DNA from: Ettlia oleoabundans
Taxonomy: Eukaryota > Chlorophyta > Chlorophyceae > Chlamydomonadales
Reading direction: 5' to 3'
Assembly (NCBI GenBank): GCA_019693395.1
Contig: JAAMXP010002174.1
Location: forward strand, 1-18,657
DNA length: 18,657 nt
Each line of letters starts with the position of its first letter. Position 1 is the first letter of the stretch. Under the pieces are notes generated by a model, which saw only the letters and a list, made by a program, of their open reading frames with translations, made no database searches and was not told the DNA's origin. Made by a program: the position numbers and the translations under genes. Of this stretch, positions 7,601-16,305 are shown one piece after another.

Positions 7601-10455
7601 GATCGCTTCACGTTGCAGGTGCGTCACGCTCAACACACTTTGCCGGCGTGTTTTTTGTAGTAAAGAGTACACAGCGGTTGTGGTGACACACCCCGTCTTC
7701 TTCCTCGTGCTGCCTCAGCCCTCTTGCGCCTGTCTGTGTGTACTGAGCCGAAGCTGTCATAAGCCGCCCCCTTGCGCCTGTCTGTGTGTCTGTATCAAAA
7801 CATCAAGATGCACTCCATGCTTCTGCTGCATGTCAGATGCATGCCAGGCTTCTGCTTCGTGTAATTCTGGGCAACAACTGGCCCCTCACTTCCTCTGTCC
7901 TGTGTACAACCCTGCCGTGCAGCTCCTTGCAGCGCCTGCGCCTGGCTGGGTGCAAGGGGCTTGATGACGCCAGCCTGGCAGCGATCCTGGAACACTTGCC
8001 GGTGCTGCGTGACCTGGACATCTCTGGTGAGTGCAGCCGGGCTGTAGTGTTTACTACTGGGTATAAGGTGTCTTGACCTAGTGGTCAGCCTTCATTTGCT
8101 ACGTATTACCTTGTTTATGATTGCTAGTTGTATTTTGTTCCCGTATAACCTTGTTGGTGATTTTGTGAATGATTGATTTGTTTTCTACAATGTTTGTTTC
8201 TGTAGCTGTCATGGCAATGCCCTGGAAGCCTTACTGCAGCCCGCTGCGCTCTTGCTCATAGCTCTTGACCCTTCTGTTCCTCTTTAATAGCGGTGCTTAC
8301 AACCAGGCCCAATACCCTGCTTGGTAATAATAAAGTGCAGCAGGCTTGGCGTGGGTAGTTAGTGTCAAAGCATGCTTAGGGTAGCCAGCAAGAGGGCGAC
8401 CCCTGGGGTCTGTCCCTGTGCCGGCTTCCTCAGCCGACTTTTAACGGCACATTCTTCTTTTGTTTCTTTTCTTCTGTCAAGCATGCTGCATGGAAACCTT
8501 TTGCATTGTGCCAACCAACACTCTCCTCGCACACATTCACCTGCCTCTGCTGTCGGTCTGCTGCTGCTGCAGGGTGCACAGGCAGCCGAGTGAGTCGCCC
8601 TGGCTCCCGCTTCCTGCGCCACAAGGTCCCTCGCTTGCAGGAGGGGGGGGTGACGGATGACTCGCTGCGCCTCCTCACCTCCCGCGACCCGCAGTCGCAC
8701 CCACAACAGCAGCAGCAGCAGCAGCAAATGTCCATCGCCCCGCCGAGGCGGCACACCCAGCAGGGGCAGCAGCAGATCCAGCACCAGCCTGGCAACCTTG
8801 TGGCAGCAGACCCACCACCAGCAGCCAGCCAGGAAGCTTCCGCAGCACCATGCACAGCAGCCACACCACCCACCGCAGGCGCAGCACCCGGCCTGGTTGC
8901 CTTGGCTTCACTAAACCTGGGCGGCTTGGCTATAACAGACGCCTCGTTGGCGACCGTCGCCGCCTCGTCAGCAGGCCAGCTCAGCAGCCTGTCGTTGCGG
9001 GGTTGCCCTCGCATCACCGACGGCGGCTTGCTTCAGCTGCTGGCCAGCTGCCGTTCCCTGGCCAGGCTAGATATCGCCGGCTGCTCACAGATCACTGCTG
9101 CGGGATTTGGCTGCTACACGCCGTTTGCGAGCCAGGCGAGCACAGCGCAGCAGCAGCTGCCGACAGCAGCTGGTGCTGGGACATGCCATAACATTGGGCC
9201 GCAGGGCGATTTGGCTCGAACGGAGCAGGTACAGCACGATTGGCTGGCACAGCAGGATCAGCTTGCTCAGCAAGCACAGCAGGACTGGCTGGTGCAGCAG
9301 CAAGCACAGCAGGCACAGCAGGCACAGCGGGCGCAGCTGGTTTTGTTCCAGCAGGTCGTGTCCACCGCTACCGGCGTCAGGCTGCAACGAGCGGCGCTCC
9401 CCAAGCAGGCTTGCACACGGGAGGTGTTGGCCTGGCTGGCGGGGCAAGCAGGGAGCAGCAGCAGCGGTGGCAGCGGCGGCGGCGGCGGCGGAGGTGGCGG
9501 CAGTGGTAGTCAAGTGAGTGGTGCAGTTAGCAGTCGGGGCCCGGCCGGTGGCTCTCATCTTCAGCGCCTGGAGCTTGCTACATGCGCCGCTCTCTGCGAG
9601 GCGGACCTACTGGCTTTGGCTGCTTGTTGCCCGCAGCTTAGGACCCTGCAACTGACTGCCGCTGGTGCGGCCGTCAGCAGCCGGCTGTGCGCGGCGCTGG
9701 CACAGCACTGCCGCCTGCTGACACGGCTGGTGGTTGGCGGCGCCAGCTTGGCTGATGCTGATTTGGCGCTGCTGCTGCACGGCCTGCCGGCGCTGCAGCA
9801 TCTGGAGCTATCTGGCTGTTGCGCTATTGTGGGCTCAGTGTTTAAGCAGCAAATGCAGCAGCAGCAGCAGCAAGGGCAGCAGTCAATGCAGCAACAAGGG
9901 CAGCAGCAGCAGCAGCAGCAGCACCATCAGCAACAGCAACGCCATCAGCAACAGCAGCAGGCAGACTGTTCTCCTACAGGCCCCACCCAGGGCCCAGCCC
10001 CACCTGCCACCAGCAGCAGCTGCGGGGGGGCTGGCAGCAGGCGGTTGCTGCTGCGCACGCTGCGGCTGGATTGCAGCAGCATTGATGACGTGGCAGCTGC
10101 CGCTCTGATTGTAAGCTGTCCCCACCTGGAGACGCTTTCCTTACGGCACTGCCACCGGGTCACCTCTGCTGCAGCTGGTACCACCTTGGATGCCTGCCGC
10201 AACCTGCGCCAGCTGCTGCTGGGCGGCACAGGCGTGGGGGAGCCCTGTGTGCTGCCCACTGTCACCCAGGGCAGTCGCTCTGGGTACCCCCCTCCCAACA
10301 TGGCCCCCACCAGCCGCTTTCCTCCTACGACTCCAAGCGCCAACCCCAGAGCGCTGGTCGTAGTTGAGCTGCCGACGAGGGCGGGGCGGTGGGCCCAGCA
10401 GTGGCGGCAGCTGCTGAGCACGCTGGGGGAGCCGCAGCTGGTGCTGCGGGACTAG
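4601..10455 (+). CDS. Large leucine-rich-repeat protein, AMN1/RNI-like, with poly-Q inserts
   Basis: Six exons join to 1328 residues: 4601-5299, 5626-6084, 6252-6617, 7143-7618, 7923-8026 and 8573-10455 (stop TAG). Junction phases are 0, 0, 0, 2 and 1, and all agree across the introns; two joins rebuild LRR motifs (ASRC-SSLQRLRL and LRDLDIS-GCTG). The N-terminal 75 residues resemble the helical linker before the LRRs of Rad7/F-box-like plant RNI proteins. Cysteine-containing LRRs run through the whole protein: LRAVNLKGVVQLNDTDV, VKRLDLSNCMQLTSAAV, LTSLNLSGCWQLTAGAV, LEELNLACCPRLGDG, LQRLRLAGCKGLDDASL, LSSLSLRGCPRITDGGL, LQHLELSGCCAI and LETLSLRHCHRVTSAA. Disordered Ala/Gly/Glu-rich and poly-Q segments separate them, including a Q/H run at about residues 1125-1168. 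Such proteins often recruit substrates to SCF ubiquitin ligases, but I see no clear F-box. The ATG has a strong context (GCAGCCATGG). Confidence 0.8.
5300..5625 (+). other. LRR gene intron 1
   Basis: A 326-base intron, GAG|GTAAGT to TTGCAG|GTG. The upstream reading frame happens to stay open through most of it, ending at a TGA at 5597. Retention would truncate the protein after about 330 residues. Confidence 0.75.
6618..7142 (+). other. LRR gene intron 3, with G-rich tract and cryptic exon
   Basis: A 525-base intron, CAG|GTGGGA to CTGCAG|GAA. It contains a purine tract of G-runs at about 6652-6722 that could form G-quadruplexes in the RNA. It also contains a duplicated donor region at 6824-6841 that bounds a possible 65-base cryptic exon (6768-6832). 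Confidence 0.7.
6652..6722 (+). repeat. G-run tract, candidate G-quadruplex
   Basis: The sequence is dominated by GGGGTGGGTAGGG- and GGTGGGGTGGAG-like units on the coding strand. It lies about 35 bases after the 5' splice site of LRR intron 3, so it would be present in the pre-mRNA. Many runs of three to five G with short loops satisfy the usual quadruplex pattern. Confidence 0.6.
7619..7922 (+). other. LRR gene intron 4 with a 19-bp direct repeat
   Basis: A 304-base phase 2 intron, TGCAG|GTGCGT to GTGCAG|C. The 19-mer cttgcgcctgtctgtgtgt occurs at 7723-7741 and again at 7771-7789. No other feature is recognised. Confidence 0.7.
8027..8572 (+). other. LRR gene intron 5
   Basis: A 546-base phase 1 intron, CTG|GTGAGT to CTGCAG|GG. 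Its middle (8090-8200) is T-rich and clearly less GC-rich than its surroundings. No coding exon or structured RNA was recognised in it. Confidence 0.7.
8704..8726 (+). repeat. (CAG)n tract encoding poly-Q in the LRR protein
   Basis: A CAACAG then CAG run encodes eight Gln between the RDPQSHP segment and the next LRR block. Similar translated CAG-rich stretches in the same exon lie at about 9235-9330 and 9847-9960. Confidence 0.75.
9847..9960 (+). repeat. CAG/CAA-rich tract encoding a Gln/His-rich loop
   Basis: Imperfect CAG and CAA codons encode a Gln-rich segment with interspersed His, Gly and Met. It separates the LRR ending in LELSGCCAI from the final C-terminal repeats. It remains in frame throughout. 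Confidence 0.75.
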
Positions 10456-11407
10456 CTGCTTGGCATCCTCCGACTCTAGTCTAGCTTAGGTTTGCGATTA
10501 TAAGTGTCAGCCTGCCCTCAAGATGAACATATACCTGTCCAGTTGCTGCGGATTGCTTGGTACTGCGGTAAAAAGAACCCTACCCATCAACAGCGATGTT
10601 AGCAAGAGGAGCAAGCTGGCTGGCTGGCGTAATTTCTGCATTTGCTCCGCTCGCTGCATGATAGTCAAGGCACCTGCCTCAACAAGGGAAGTGATGCAAG
10701 CCAGCAAAGCTATCACCCAAGCTCCGGGCGCAGATGTCCCTGACGCTTGGCTCCTTGGCTGGAGGTCTCCCTCGGCAGATCGTCAGGGTAAAAGGTAATA
10801 ACGAGACCAAATGCGTCAAGGCCCGTTAAAAGCGCCCGCCTTGGGGAGTGCCTGCCAAATCTGCTGCTGGCACCAGCACTGGTGTAGACCCCACATAGGG
10901 AAGGGCAGGATGCAGGCCCCAAGGGCGCGCCGCAGGTCCTTATCCGTGCTGAAACTGCAGTCTGACGGGGAATAGGAGCAACAAAATCAACACATTGCAA
11001 GGCAACTCGGTCCACTCATCTGAGCGAGTGGGCGCGCGACCCCGGTCTGCCCCTCTTGTTCCCAAGCACCACATGATGCCGTAGCTCTGCCAGTACTGCT
11101 CAGAGACCTTACCTTAGACCTTGTAGTGCGCACAGCAGTCTCCCGCGCGGCCGCACCGACAACACACAGACGCCAGCGCCACCTGGAGAACGAGGGCGCC
11201 GTACGGGGTTTCCGCTGGGCTCCTGAACCGCCTTCAGCCCATCAAGAGCGGCGGTCAAGCGGCCAGGCGGCGGCAGGGCTCTGCAAACATCGGCGAGGCA
11301 GCATCGACCAGCCCTGGTGGCACCAAGCGGCGGGGTTTTCTGGTTCTTGCGAAGCGCAGCAGCATCAATCGCCAGCAACGCCGGTGAGGGCTGAGTAGCG
11401 CCCAGCT
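10456..11407. other. Intergenic region between the LRR gene and the CCM1-like gene
   Basis: These 952 bases hold the 3' end of the LRR gene and the leader/promoter of the zinc-finger gene. No TGTAA lies downstream of the LRR stop on the + strand. An in-frame TAG at 11396 precedes the zinc-finger ATG. Both strands carry uncertain short ORFs in the left half: 10523-10798 on + (begins with ATG) and an open stretch at 10507-10782 on - (hydrophobic). A consensus-like minus-strand donor is present at 11112. Confidence 0.5.
10507..10782 (-). CDS. Possible terminal exon of a small membrane protein (uncertain)
   Basis: Reading the minus strand, the frame is open from 10782 down to a TGA at 10507-10509 (91 codons). 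It encodes GAWVIALLACITSLVEAGAL, then a charged amphipathic piece (MQRAEQMQKLRQ), then LLLLLTSLLMGRVLFTA and a short polar tail. That resembles a two-helix membrane protein. There is no early in-frame ATG, so it would need an upstream exon; candidate acceptors (TCAG at about 10754, CAAG just upstream) and a strong donor (AAG|GTAAGG at 11113/11112) exist but I could not assemble a complete gene. An overlapping + strand ORF (10523-10798) is a rival reading, and third-position GC content does not separate them. Treat as a lead only. Confidence 0.22.
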   Translation of the reverse strand, partial: RSAEGDLQPRSQASGTSAPGAWVIALLACITSLVEAGALTIMQRAEQMQKLRQPASLLLLLTSLLMGRVLFTAVPSNPQQLDRYMFILRAG

Positions 11408-14143
11408 ATGCCGACAGGGGCCGGCAAACGAGCTGCCGAGGCCCCAACTGAGGAGGAGAAGGCGCGCATAGTCACTGGGCCCGACCCCGACAGGTACGCT
11501 GCTGCAAGAGAGATGTGGGTGCAGCAAGGTGGTGACGTGACGAACCTCGCCTGAGCTCCCTCCGCCGCCTCTTTCTGCCCTGCAGGTTTTACTGCCCGCA
11601 TCCTGGTGAGAACAACCACGCAGAGACGGCCCGGGCTGCAGGCTGGGGAGGACCGAATGCTGCTTGGCTGAGAGGCTTTCAGCCGCGTGCTTGGCTGCCT
11701 TGCGGCCTCATTGCCTTTGGGCGAAGCCGGCACGCCTTGTGAATTTCGCGAGCCCGCGCTGCCGCCCCTGCTGCAGGCTGCAACCGGAGCTTTGCGGAGC
11801 TGTGGCGGCTAAAGGTCCACTTTCGCGCGCCCCCTGACGTGCGCGGCTCGGGCAAGGAGCGCGGCCACGGCACTGAGCTGAAGTTCTGCCCCAAGTGCGG
11901 CAAGGACTTGCGCCCCGGGAAGCACCATGTCGGGTGCTCTGCGGGCAAGAGCGCACCGCGGCAGGCGGCCAAGCGGCAGCGGCAGGTGCGCGCGGCGTTA
12001 TCTCCTATGATTTTTTTGCCTCCCTCTTGGGTGCAGGGCTTTTGTGGCAATGTTGGATATGTCCTGTGTATGCTCCCTGAAAGTAGTTCTACAATTTTTC
12101 CGCTTGTCGTCTGCCTTTTGCGATAGCCCCGCTTACCGCTTTTCTCCTGCTTGCTTAATCGTGCCTGCAGCAACAGATGTCGACCACGACTGAAAGCGCG
12201 CCGGCCGTGACAGCAGGCACCACCACGGAGCACACCTCCAGCAGCTGGGAGCAGGCTGTCCGGCGGCAGGCGGTGAAGCAGCGGCAGGCATCGGAGGTCG
12301 ACTCCGCGCAGCGCAGCAGGAAGGTGGAGGCGTGCCGGATAGAGACGCTAGTGCAGCGGCTGGATGCGCGCCATGTGGGTGGGCCAGAGTTGCTGTTCCA
12401 GTGCAACCCACCCACCTCGCTGCAGCCAGTAACCGGCGAGCCACCGATGGCACCGCAGCATTTCTTCCCGCCCACCGCCGGCGCAGATATGCACGGGCAG
12501 CAGCAGCTCCCGCAGCAGCAGGCTCCTGCGCCGCACCCGCAGCAGCACCACCACCTGCAGCAGCAGGCACCCCCGCCGCAAGTGCAGCAACAGCACATGC
12601 CGGCACAGCTTCCGCACCTGAACCTGCCGCAGCATGGCGACAACGGAGGCCAGGGACGCAGCTTCTCTCCTTCTCCTTTGGACCTCTTTGGGGACCCTTT
12701 TGGCGCCAGCAATGGCCACCACACCGGTCCTGGAGGCGGCAGTGGTGGAGCTGGTGATCACTTGCTGCACCATGACGACCACGACGACTTGCGCATCCCC
12801 TCACCGCCGCCGCTCCCTGCCGACTGGGACGTGGGCCCGCGCAATGGCCTGCTCTTTGATTTCGATCAATTTGACGCCAGCAAACGGCAGCAGGTGCGTA
12901 ATCATTTAACGTATATGTTGCATTTTCTTTCAAGCGGGCCCAACAACCAGCAAATGCACCGCCGCCGGTATTGGGTGCCGTCAATCTTTCGCTCACTGAA
13001 GGGGTGCAAAAGCGGGCCCACACTGGTGCTTTTGCGCTGTTGTTCTTTTCTACATATTTTTAGTACAATGCTTTCATATCTCGTTGTTTCCTGCCAGCTA
13101 TGCAACAACCACTCTAGTCCTCATTTACTTCCAGACAGCTCCGGGATTGTGCTGCCGCTGATGCTCTCCGCTGCGCCATGCCGCCCCTTTGCCTGCTGCA
13201 GGCTGGCACTAGCGCGCCGCTGGTCACTGTCACCACCGCCATGAACCCCATGGACATGCTCAACCCCTCTGATGACTATATCTGGCAGATCCTGTTTGCG
13301 GGGGAAAATGATGCGGTGCCCAAGCGTGTCACAGGTGAGGGGGCAAAGGCCACCACCAAAGCAGCGGGGAAAAACCCAGCCCACAGCAGATTTCAAAGCA
13401 GTTTGGGTTGGGTTGGGTTGGGTTGAGACAGGAACCGCATCTAAGCAGAATGGCTGGCTTTTGTGACAATCAATGATTTCAATTCCGCATGTGTGAATCT
13501 GGCTGTGCATTCCAACATGCATGCCATCAGGAGGCGGGCACATCGAGGCTCATTTTGTGCGGTCGCTACCATGTATTTCTTCAACCAGCCATCAACCCCG
13601 TGCAATGGTTTATTCCTGCCGCCGCCTGTCCCTGCAGCGCACCTGCACCACCCACCTGCCACCGCCCTCAACTTCCTGGATGACTCGGACCCCCTGCTGG
13701 ATGCTTTCCTGTCGGACGATCTGGGGCCGCTGCACAATGCACACTCACCCCAGCAGGCGCAGCCCAACGGCGCCCAGCAGCAGCACCAGCAGCAGCACCA
13801 GGCGCATGGCTCGCCCCCACCGCCGCCACAGCAGCAGCAGCAGCAGCAGCTAGTGCCGGTGCAGCATTGCCATGGGCAGGCGCAGGCTCAGGTCCAAGTG
13901 CAGGGGCAGGGGCAGGGGCAGCTTCTTGGCAAGTCGCTTGACCCCGTGCAGGATCGGTTGGTGCCCGTGGGTAATGGTTATCATCACCCTGCCCCACACC
14001 AGCAGTACCACCAGCACCAGCAATCCATGCTGCCCAGCCTGGACGCCGTGTTCCAACAAGCGCCGCCGCTGCGCAACGGCTTTGGCGCGCACCACGGCGC
14101 GGAGCTGGTGCCTCCAGCTGTGAAGCTGGAAGGGGGCAGCTAA
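11408..14143 (+). CDS. CCM1: CCM1/CIA5-like zinc-finger regulator of the carbon-concentrating mechanism
   Basis: Six exons join to 558 residues: 11408-11493, 11586-11605, 11777-11985, 12171-12893, 13202-13334 and 13638-14143 (stop TAA). Phases 2, 1, 0, 0 and 1 all match. Residues 29-89 hold two zinc modules: C32-x4-C37-x12-H50-x15-H66, then C73-x2-C76-x8-H85/H86 and C89, separated by RAPPDVRGSGKERGHGTEL. Subtracting 4 from the ligands I recall for Chlamydomonas CCM1/CIA5 (C36, C41, H54, C77, C80) gives exactly these positions, and His54 is the residue changed in the cia5 mutant. The rest is Gln/Pro/His-rich, as in CCM1, with acidic-hydrophobic patches (LLFDFDQFD; LNFLDDSDPLLDAFLSDDL near 401-419) that could be activation segments. 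CCM1 controls CO2-responsive genes from the nucleus. This protein is shorter than the roughly 700 residues known. An in-frame TAG 12 bases upstream fixes the ATG. Confidence 0.75.
11586..11605 (+). other. CCM1: 20-base microexon in the zinc finger
   Basis: Between a 92-base intron (donor ACAG|GTACGC) and a 171-base intron (donor CTG|GTGAGA), a TGCAG acceptor leaves a 20-base exon. It encodes the end of R29, FYCPHP and the first base of G36, so it carries the first zinc ligand Cys32. Phases 2 in and 1 out are consistent only with its inclusion. Confidence 0.75.
12894..13201 (+). other. CCM1-like gene intron 4
   Basis: A 308-base phase 0 intron, CAG|GTGCGT to CTGCAG|GCT. It is T-rich in the middle (13030-13090). 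The upstream frame remains open through it to a TGA at 13242, so retention would add an unrelated tail; nothing else is seen. Confidence 0.7.
13335..13637 (+). other. CCM1-like gene intron 5
   Basis: A 303-base phase 1 intron, ACAG|GTGAGG to CTGCAG|CG. It contains four GGG runs spaced by TT at 13405-13422. The rest shows no recognised feature. Confidence 0.75.
13405..13422 (+). repeat. (GGGTT)4 motif in CCM1-like intron, candidate G-quadruplex
   Basis: Four G3 runs separated by TT lie on the coding strand about 70 bases after the 5' splice site. The pattern meets the minimal quadruplex rule. It resembles telomeric DNA superficially, but it is short, intronic and not the plant or algal TTTAGGG/TTTTAGGG unit. 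Confidence 0.7.
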
Positions 14144-14337
14144 TTTTATGTGAGAAGATAATATGAAGTGGGGCTGCCAGCTCAGGTGGGTTTCCGGAGC
14201 GACATCCGCTTATCACTGTTTTTGTGATTGTTATTGTGTGTGCGTTTGCAGCGTGTGTGTTTTGTGTTGGTTGCTTGCAGCGCTGGCTGGTACCCTGGCC
14301 AGTCGAGTGCATCGCCGCTATGTTGCCACGCATCCAG

Positions 14338-14369
14338 GCAGGCTGGCTGGCTCGCTGGCTGGCTGGCTC
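14338..14369 (+). repeat. (GGCT)n tetranucleotide repeat
   Basis: Seven or so GGCT units with one C interruption (GGCTCGCTGG) lie downstream of the zinc-finger stop codon, in the presumed 3' UTR. Confidence 0.75.
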
Positions 14370-14883
14370 ATTGCGCAACAGCATTACGTAAAATTAGAGC
14401 ACCCGCCTGACGTTCCGTCGGCATTCCTGCTGCGCACCTGCGTGCTGCTGCAGACTGTGCTGCTGCAAGATGCGGCCGTTGGCAGGCCCCGCCCCCTGCC
14501 TGCGTCCTTGAGAACTCTGACGATTCTTCCTGCTCTGGAGGGCGGCACCTGGACCTGCCATGACCTGCCCTGCTTGCCGCTTGTGCATGCAAGCGCCGAC
14601 ATGCGCAGCCTGCGTCCTCTCCCTGCGCCTTGACGCTTTGATTTGTGGCGGGCTGTGTGTATGTGTATGTGTGTGAGTTTCGTCCCATCCTGCATTTGCT
14701 ATCCCTCCCCATTGCTCTTCCCCGGCCCGCTCTCGGTCCCCCTCTGCGGCACACTGGCGGCGCATTGCTTTGGAGCCGGCGGCAACTGCCAGCCCCTTGG
14801 CTGGCTGCCCCTGCCTGCCGCGGCCTTGGTAGCGCACACCTGCCGTCTCCCTTTGATCTTGGATGTTTTTTCTACTGCAACCG

Positions 14884-14901
14884 CAAACACACACACACAC
14901 T
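14884..14901 (+). repeat. (AC)n dinucleotide repeat
   Basis: A run of about eight AC units in the presumed 3' UTR of the CCM1-like gene. Confidence 0.8.
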
Positions 14902-15951
14902 CCACATTCACCAGCGCATGTACTTTTCCCTCCCTATCGTTTTATTTCATTCTCCCTGCCGCACATCTATTGGCCCTCCTGTGGGCCGCTGTCTCTTTTA
15001 TCGCACCCACATTACGCCCCGCCTCTTCGGCAAGGCGGCGACTGGGCAGCCAGCCCTGCATCCCCCAGCTGCGCCAAATGGCTGAGCTTTTCACCCTGCC
15101 CGATGCCAGTGTGCTCTCTTTCCTCCTCTCGCCAAGCAGGAGACCATTTTATTGACAACGCCCCACCCACCCCTGTTTGAAACATTCTTGCTATGATTGC
15201 GCCTGACCGCCCAGCCGTCCCCAGCTCTCCCCCTTGGAGGCAAAGCGGGGCGGCGCTGGGCGGGCGGGCGCATGTGCTGGCTGTGGCTTTTCTGTTGTGC
15301 CCCCTGGTGCAAGGCGCAAGGCGCCAGCCCAATTATTCAGCTGGCTTATTAGGACGCTCGGTACACGCCCCATGGAGCCTAGGTTTGCTAAACTCGCACT
15401 CTTAACGCCCCCCCCCATTTGCATTTTCCTTTTTCATCCCCGAATCCAAGGCGCATGCCACGGTTTTGCGTATCTGGCGTGCTCGCAACAGGCCGCATTC
15501 CAAAGTTGTGTGTGTTCGCAGCAACGGAAGCAGGCTACCCTGCTGGGGGTTGGTGTGGGGGGGAGGCGGGCATCTTGGCTATGCCGGCATCCCCCCGCCC
15601 ACCCCGTCCGCGTCACCCTCGGGCCATGAGGCCCCATCAACTCTGGCATGCAGCCTGCTGCCCAAACAATTCCTGTGCGCACCCCGCAGCCCCTTTGGTG
15701 CTCTATTCAAACAACGCGGTTTTGGCCTTCCTCGTCTCCCTTTCATTCTTCCATCATTCGATGGTCCCTCCTGCCACCTTCCTCGCCCCCTGTATTGTCC
15801 AGTCCCGTCCGTCACACAGCACAAGCCCAGCCCTTGTACACTACACTACAAGGCCAGCCACGCCGCCTGCTTTTGTTGCTGCCGCCTCCTATCCCCCGTT
15901 GCTCAGGCATCCTATTTACTAGTTACTAAGTCGCCGCACGCAGGAGCTCTA

Positions 15952-15956
15952 TGTAA
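15952..15956 (+). terminator. TGTAA poly(A) element, probable end of the CCM1-like transcript
   Basis: I found no TGTAA between the zinc-finger stop (14143) and this one. It sits about 350 bases before the preferred ATG of the next gene, which is a sensible place for a 3' end. Transcript evidence is absent here. Confidence 0.4.
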
Positions 15957-16305
15957 AGTTTGACGGTCACGGTGTCACATGTCAGGCATGTTGGCGGGCG
16001 TGTGTTGGGTGCGAGGGAGCTCGTGTTGGGTGGGATGGCACGAGAGAAGGATCCGCCACCTGTACTGAGCTTCAGCACAAATTTATTTCAGCTTGACGAA
16101 ATCCCATATTTGTGAGAGGTAGTCAGACATTTGAATGTGGCGAGTGTGGTGGAAGAAGTGGTCAGCAACCAAGCCCGCTTCACAGCGCCGGCGCTTAGCC
16201 GCCTTACCACAGCACGACCTCCCGACGATGTCAATGACGAGCCGCAGCTATTGCGCGCTGTTATGTCCAGGAAAATTCATTCGTTCCCTCAACAAGCCAG
16301 CAATA
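15957..16305 (+). other. Upstream region and leader of the aldo-keto reductase gene
   Basis: This stretch should hold the promoter and 5' UTR of the reductase. Three in-frame ATGs at 16135, 16228 and 16234 precede the one I prefer at 16306, so part of it may be translated as a longer transit peptide. No TATA-like or CO2-responsive element could be assigned with confidence. Confidence 0.4.

Larger units (their letters stand above)
14144..15956 (+). other. Long pyrimidine-rich stretch, probable 3' UTR of the CCM1-like gene
   Basis: About 1.8 kb follows the stop codon without a convincing gene. It is strongly C+T-rich on the + strand from about 14640 to 15930, with low-complexity runs, and it ends near a TGTAA at 15952. 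The open frames here lack domain-like sequence. CCM1 mRNA in Chlamydomonas is, as I recall, much longer than its coding region, so a long 3' UTR would fit. An unannotated non-coding RNA or a small separate gene cannot be excluded. Confidence 0.45.

Noticed and set aside
8205..8345. Possible small RNA gene in LRR intron 5
   Set aside because: I could not find snoRNA C/D or H/ACA boxes in the right arrangement, nor a tRNA cloverleaf.
11109..11378. Minus-strand open frame just upstream of the CCM1-like gene
   Set aside because: It contains no ATG, and its frame leads to an immediate stop when joined to the best downstream acceptor. Only its strong donor site is kept as a lead.
12133..13023. Minus-strand open frame of 296 codons
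   Set aside because: It is a shadow of the Gln/His-rich exon 4 of the CCM1-like gene; it has no recognisable domain and spans two + strand introns.
13403..13426. GGGTT repeats considered as an interstitial telomere
   Set aside because: Only four units, and not the TTTAGGG or TTTTAGGG type expected in green algae.
14163..15155. Open frames of 156 to 170 codons after the CCM1-like gene
   Set aside because: Their translations are low complexity and driven by CT-rich or GT-rich sequence, with no motif, clear start context or plausible splice model.
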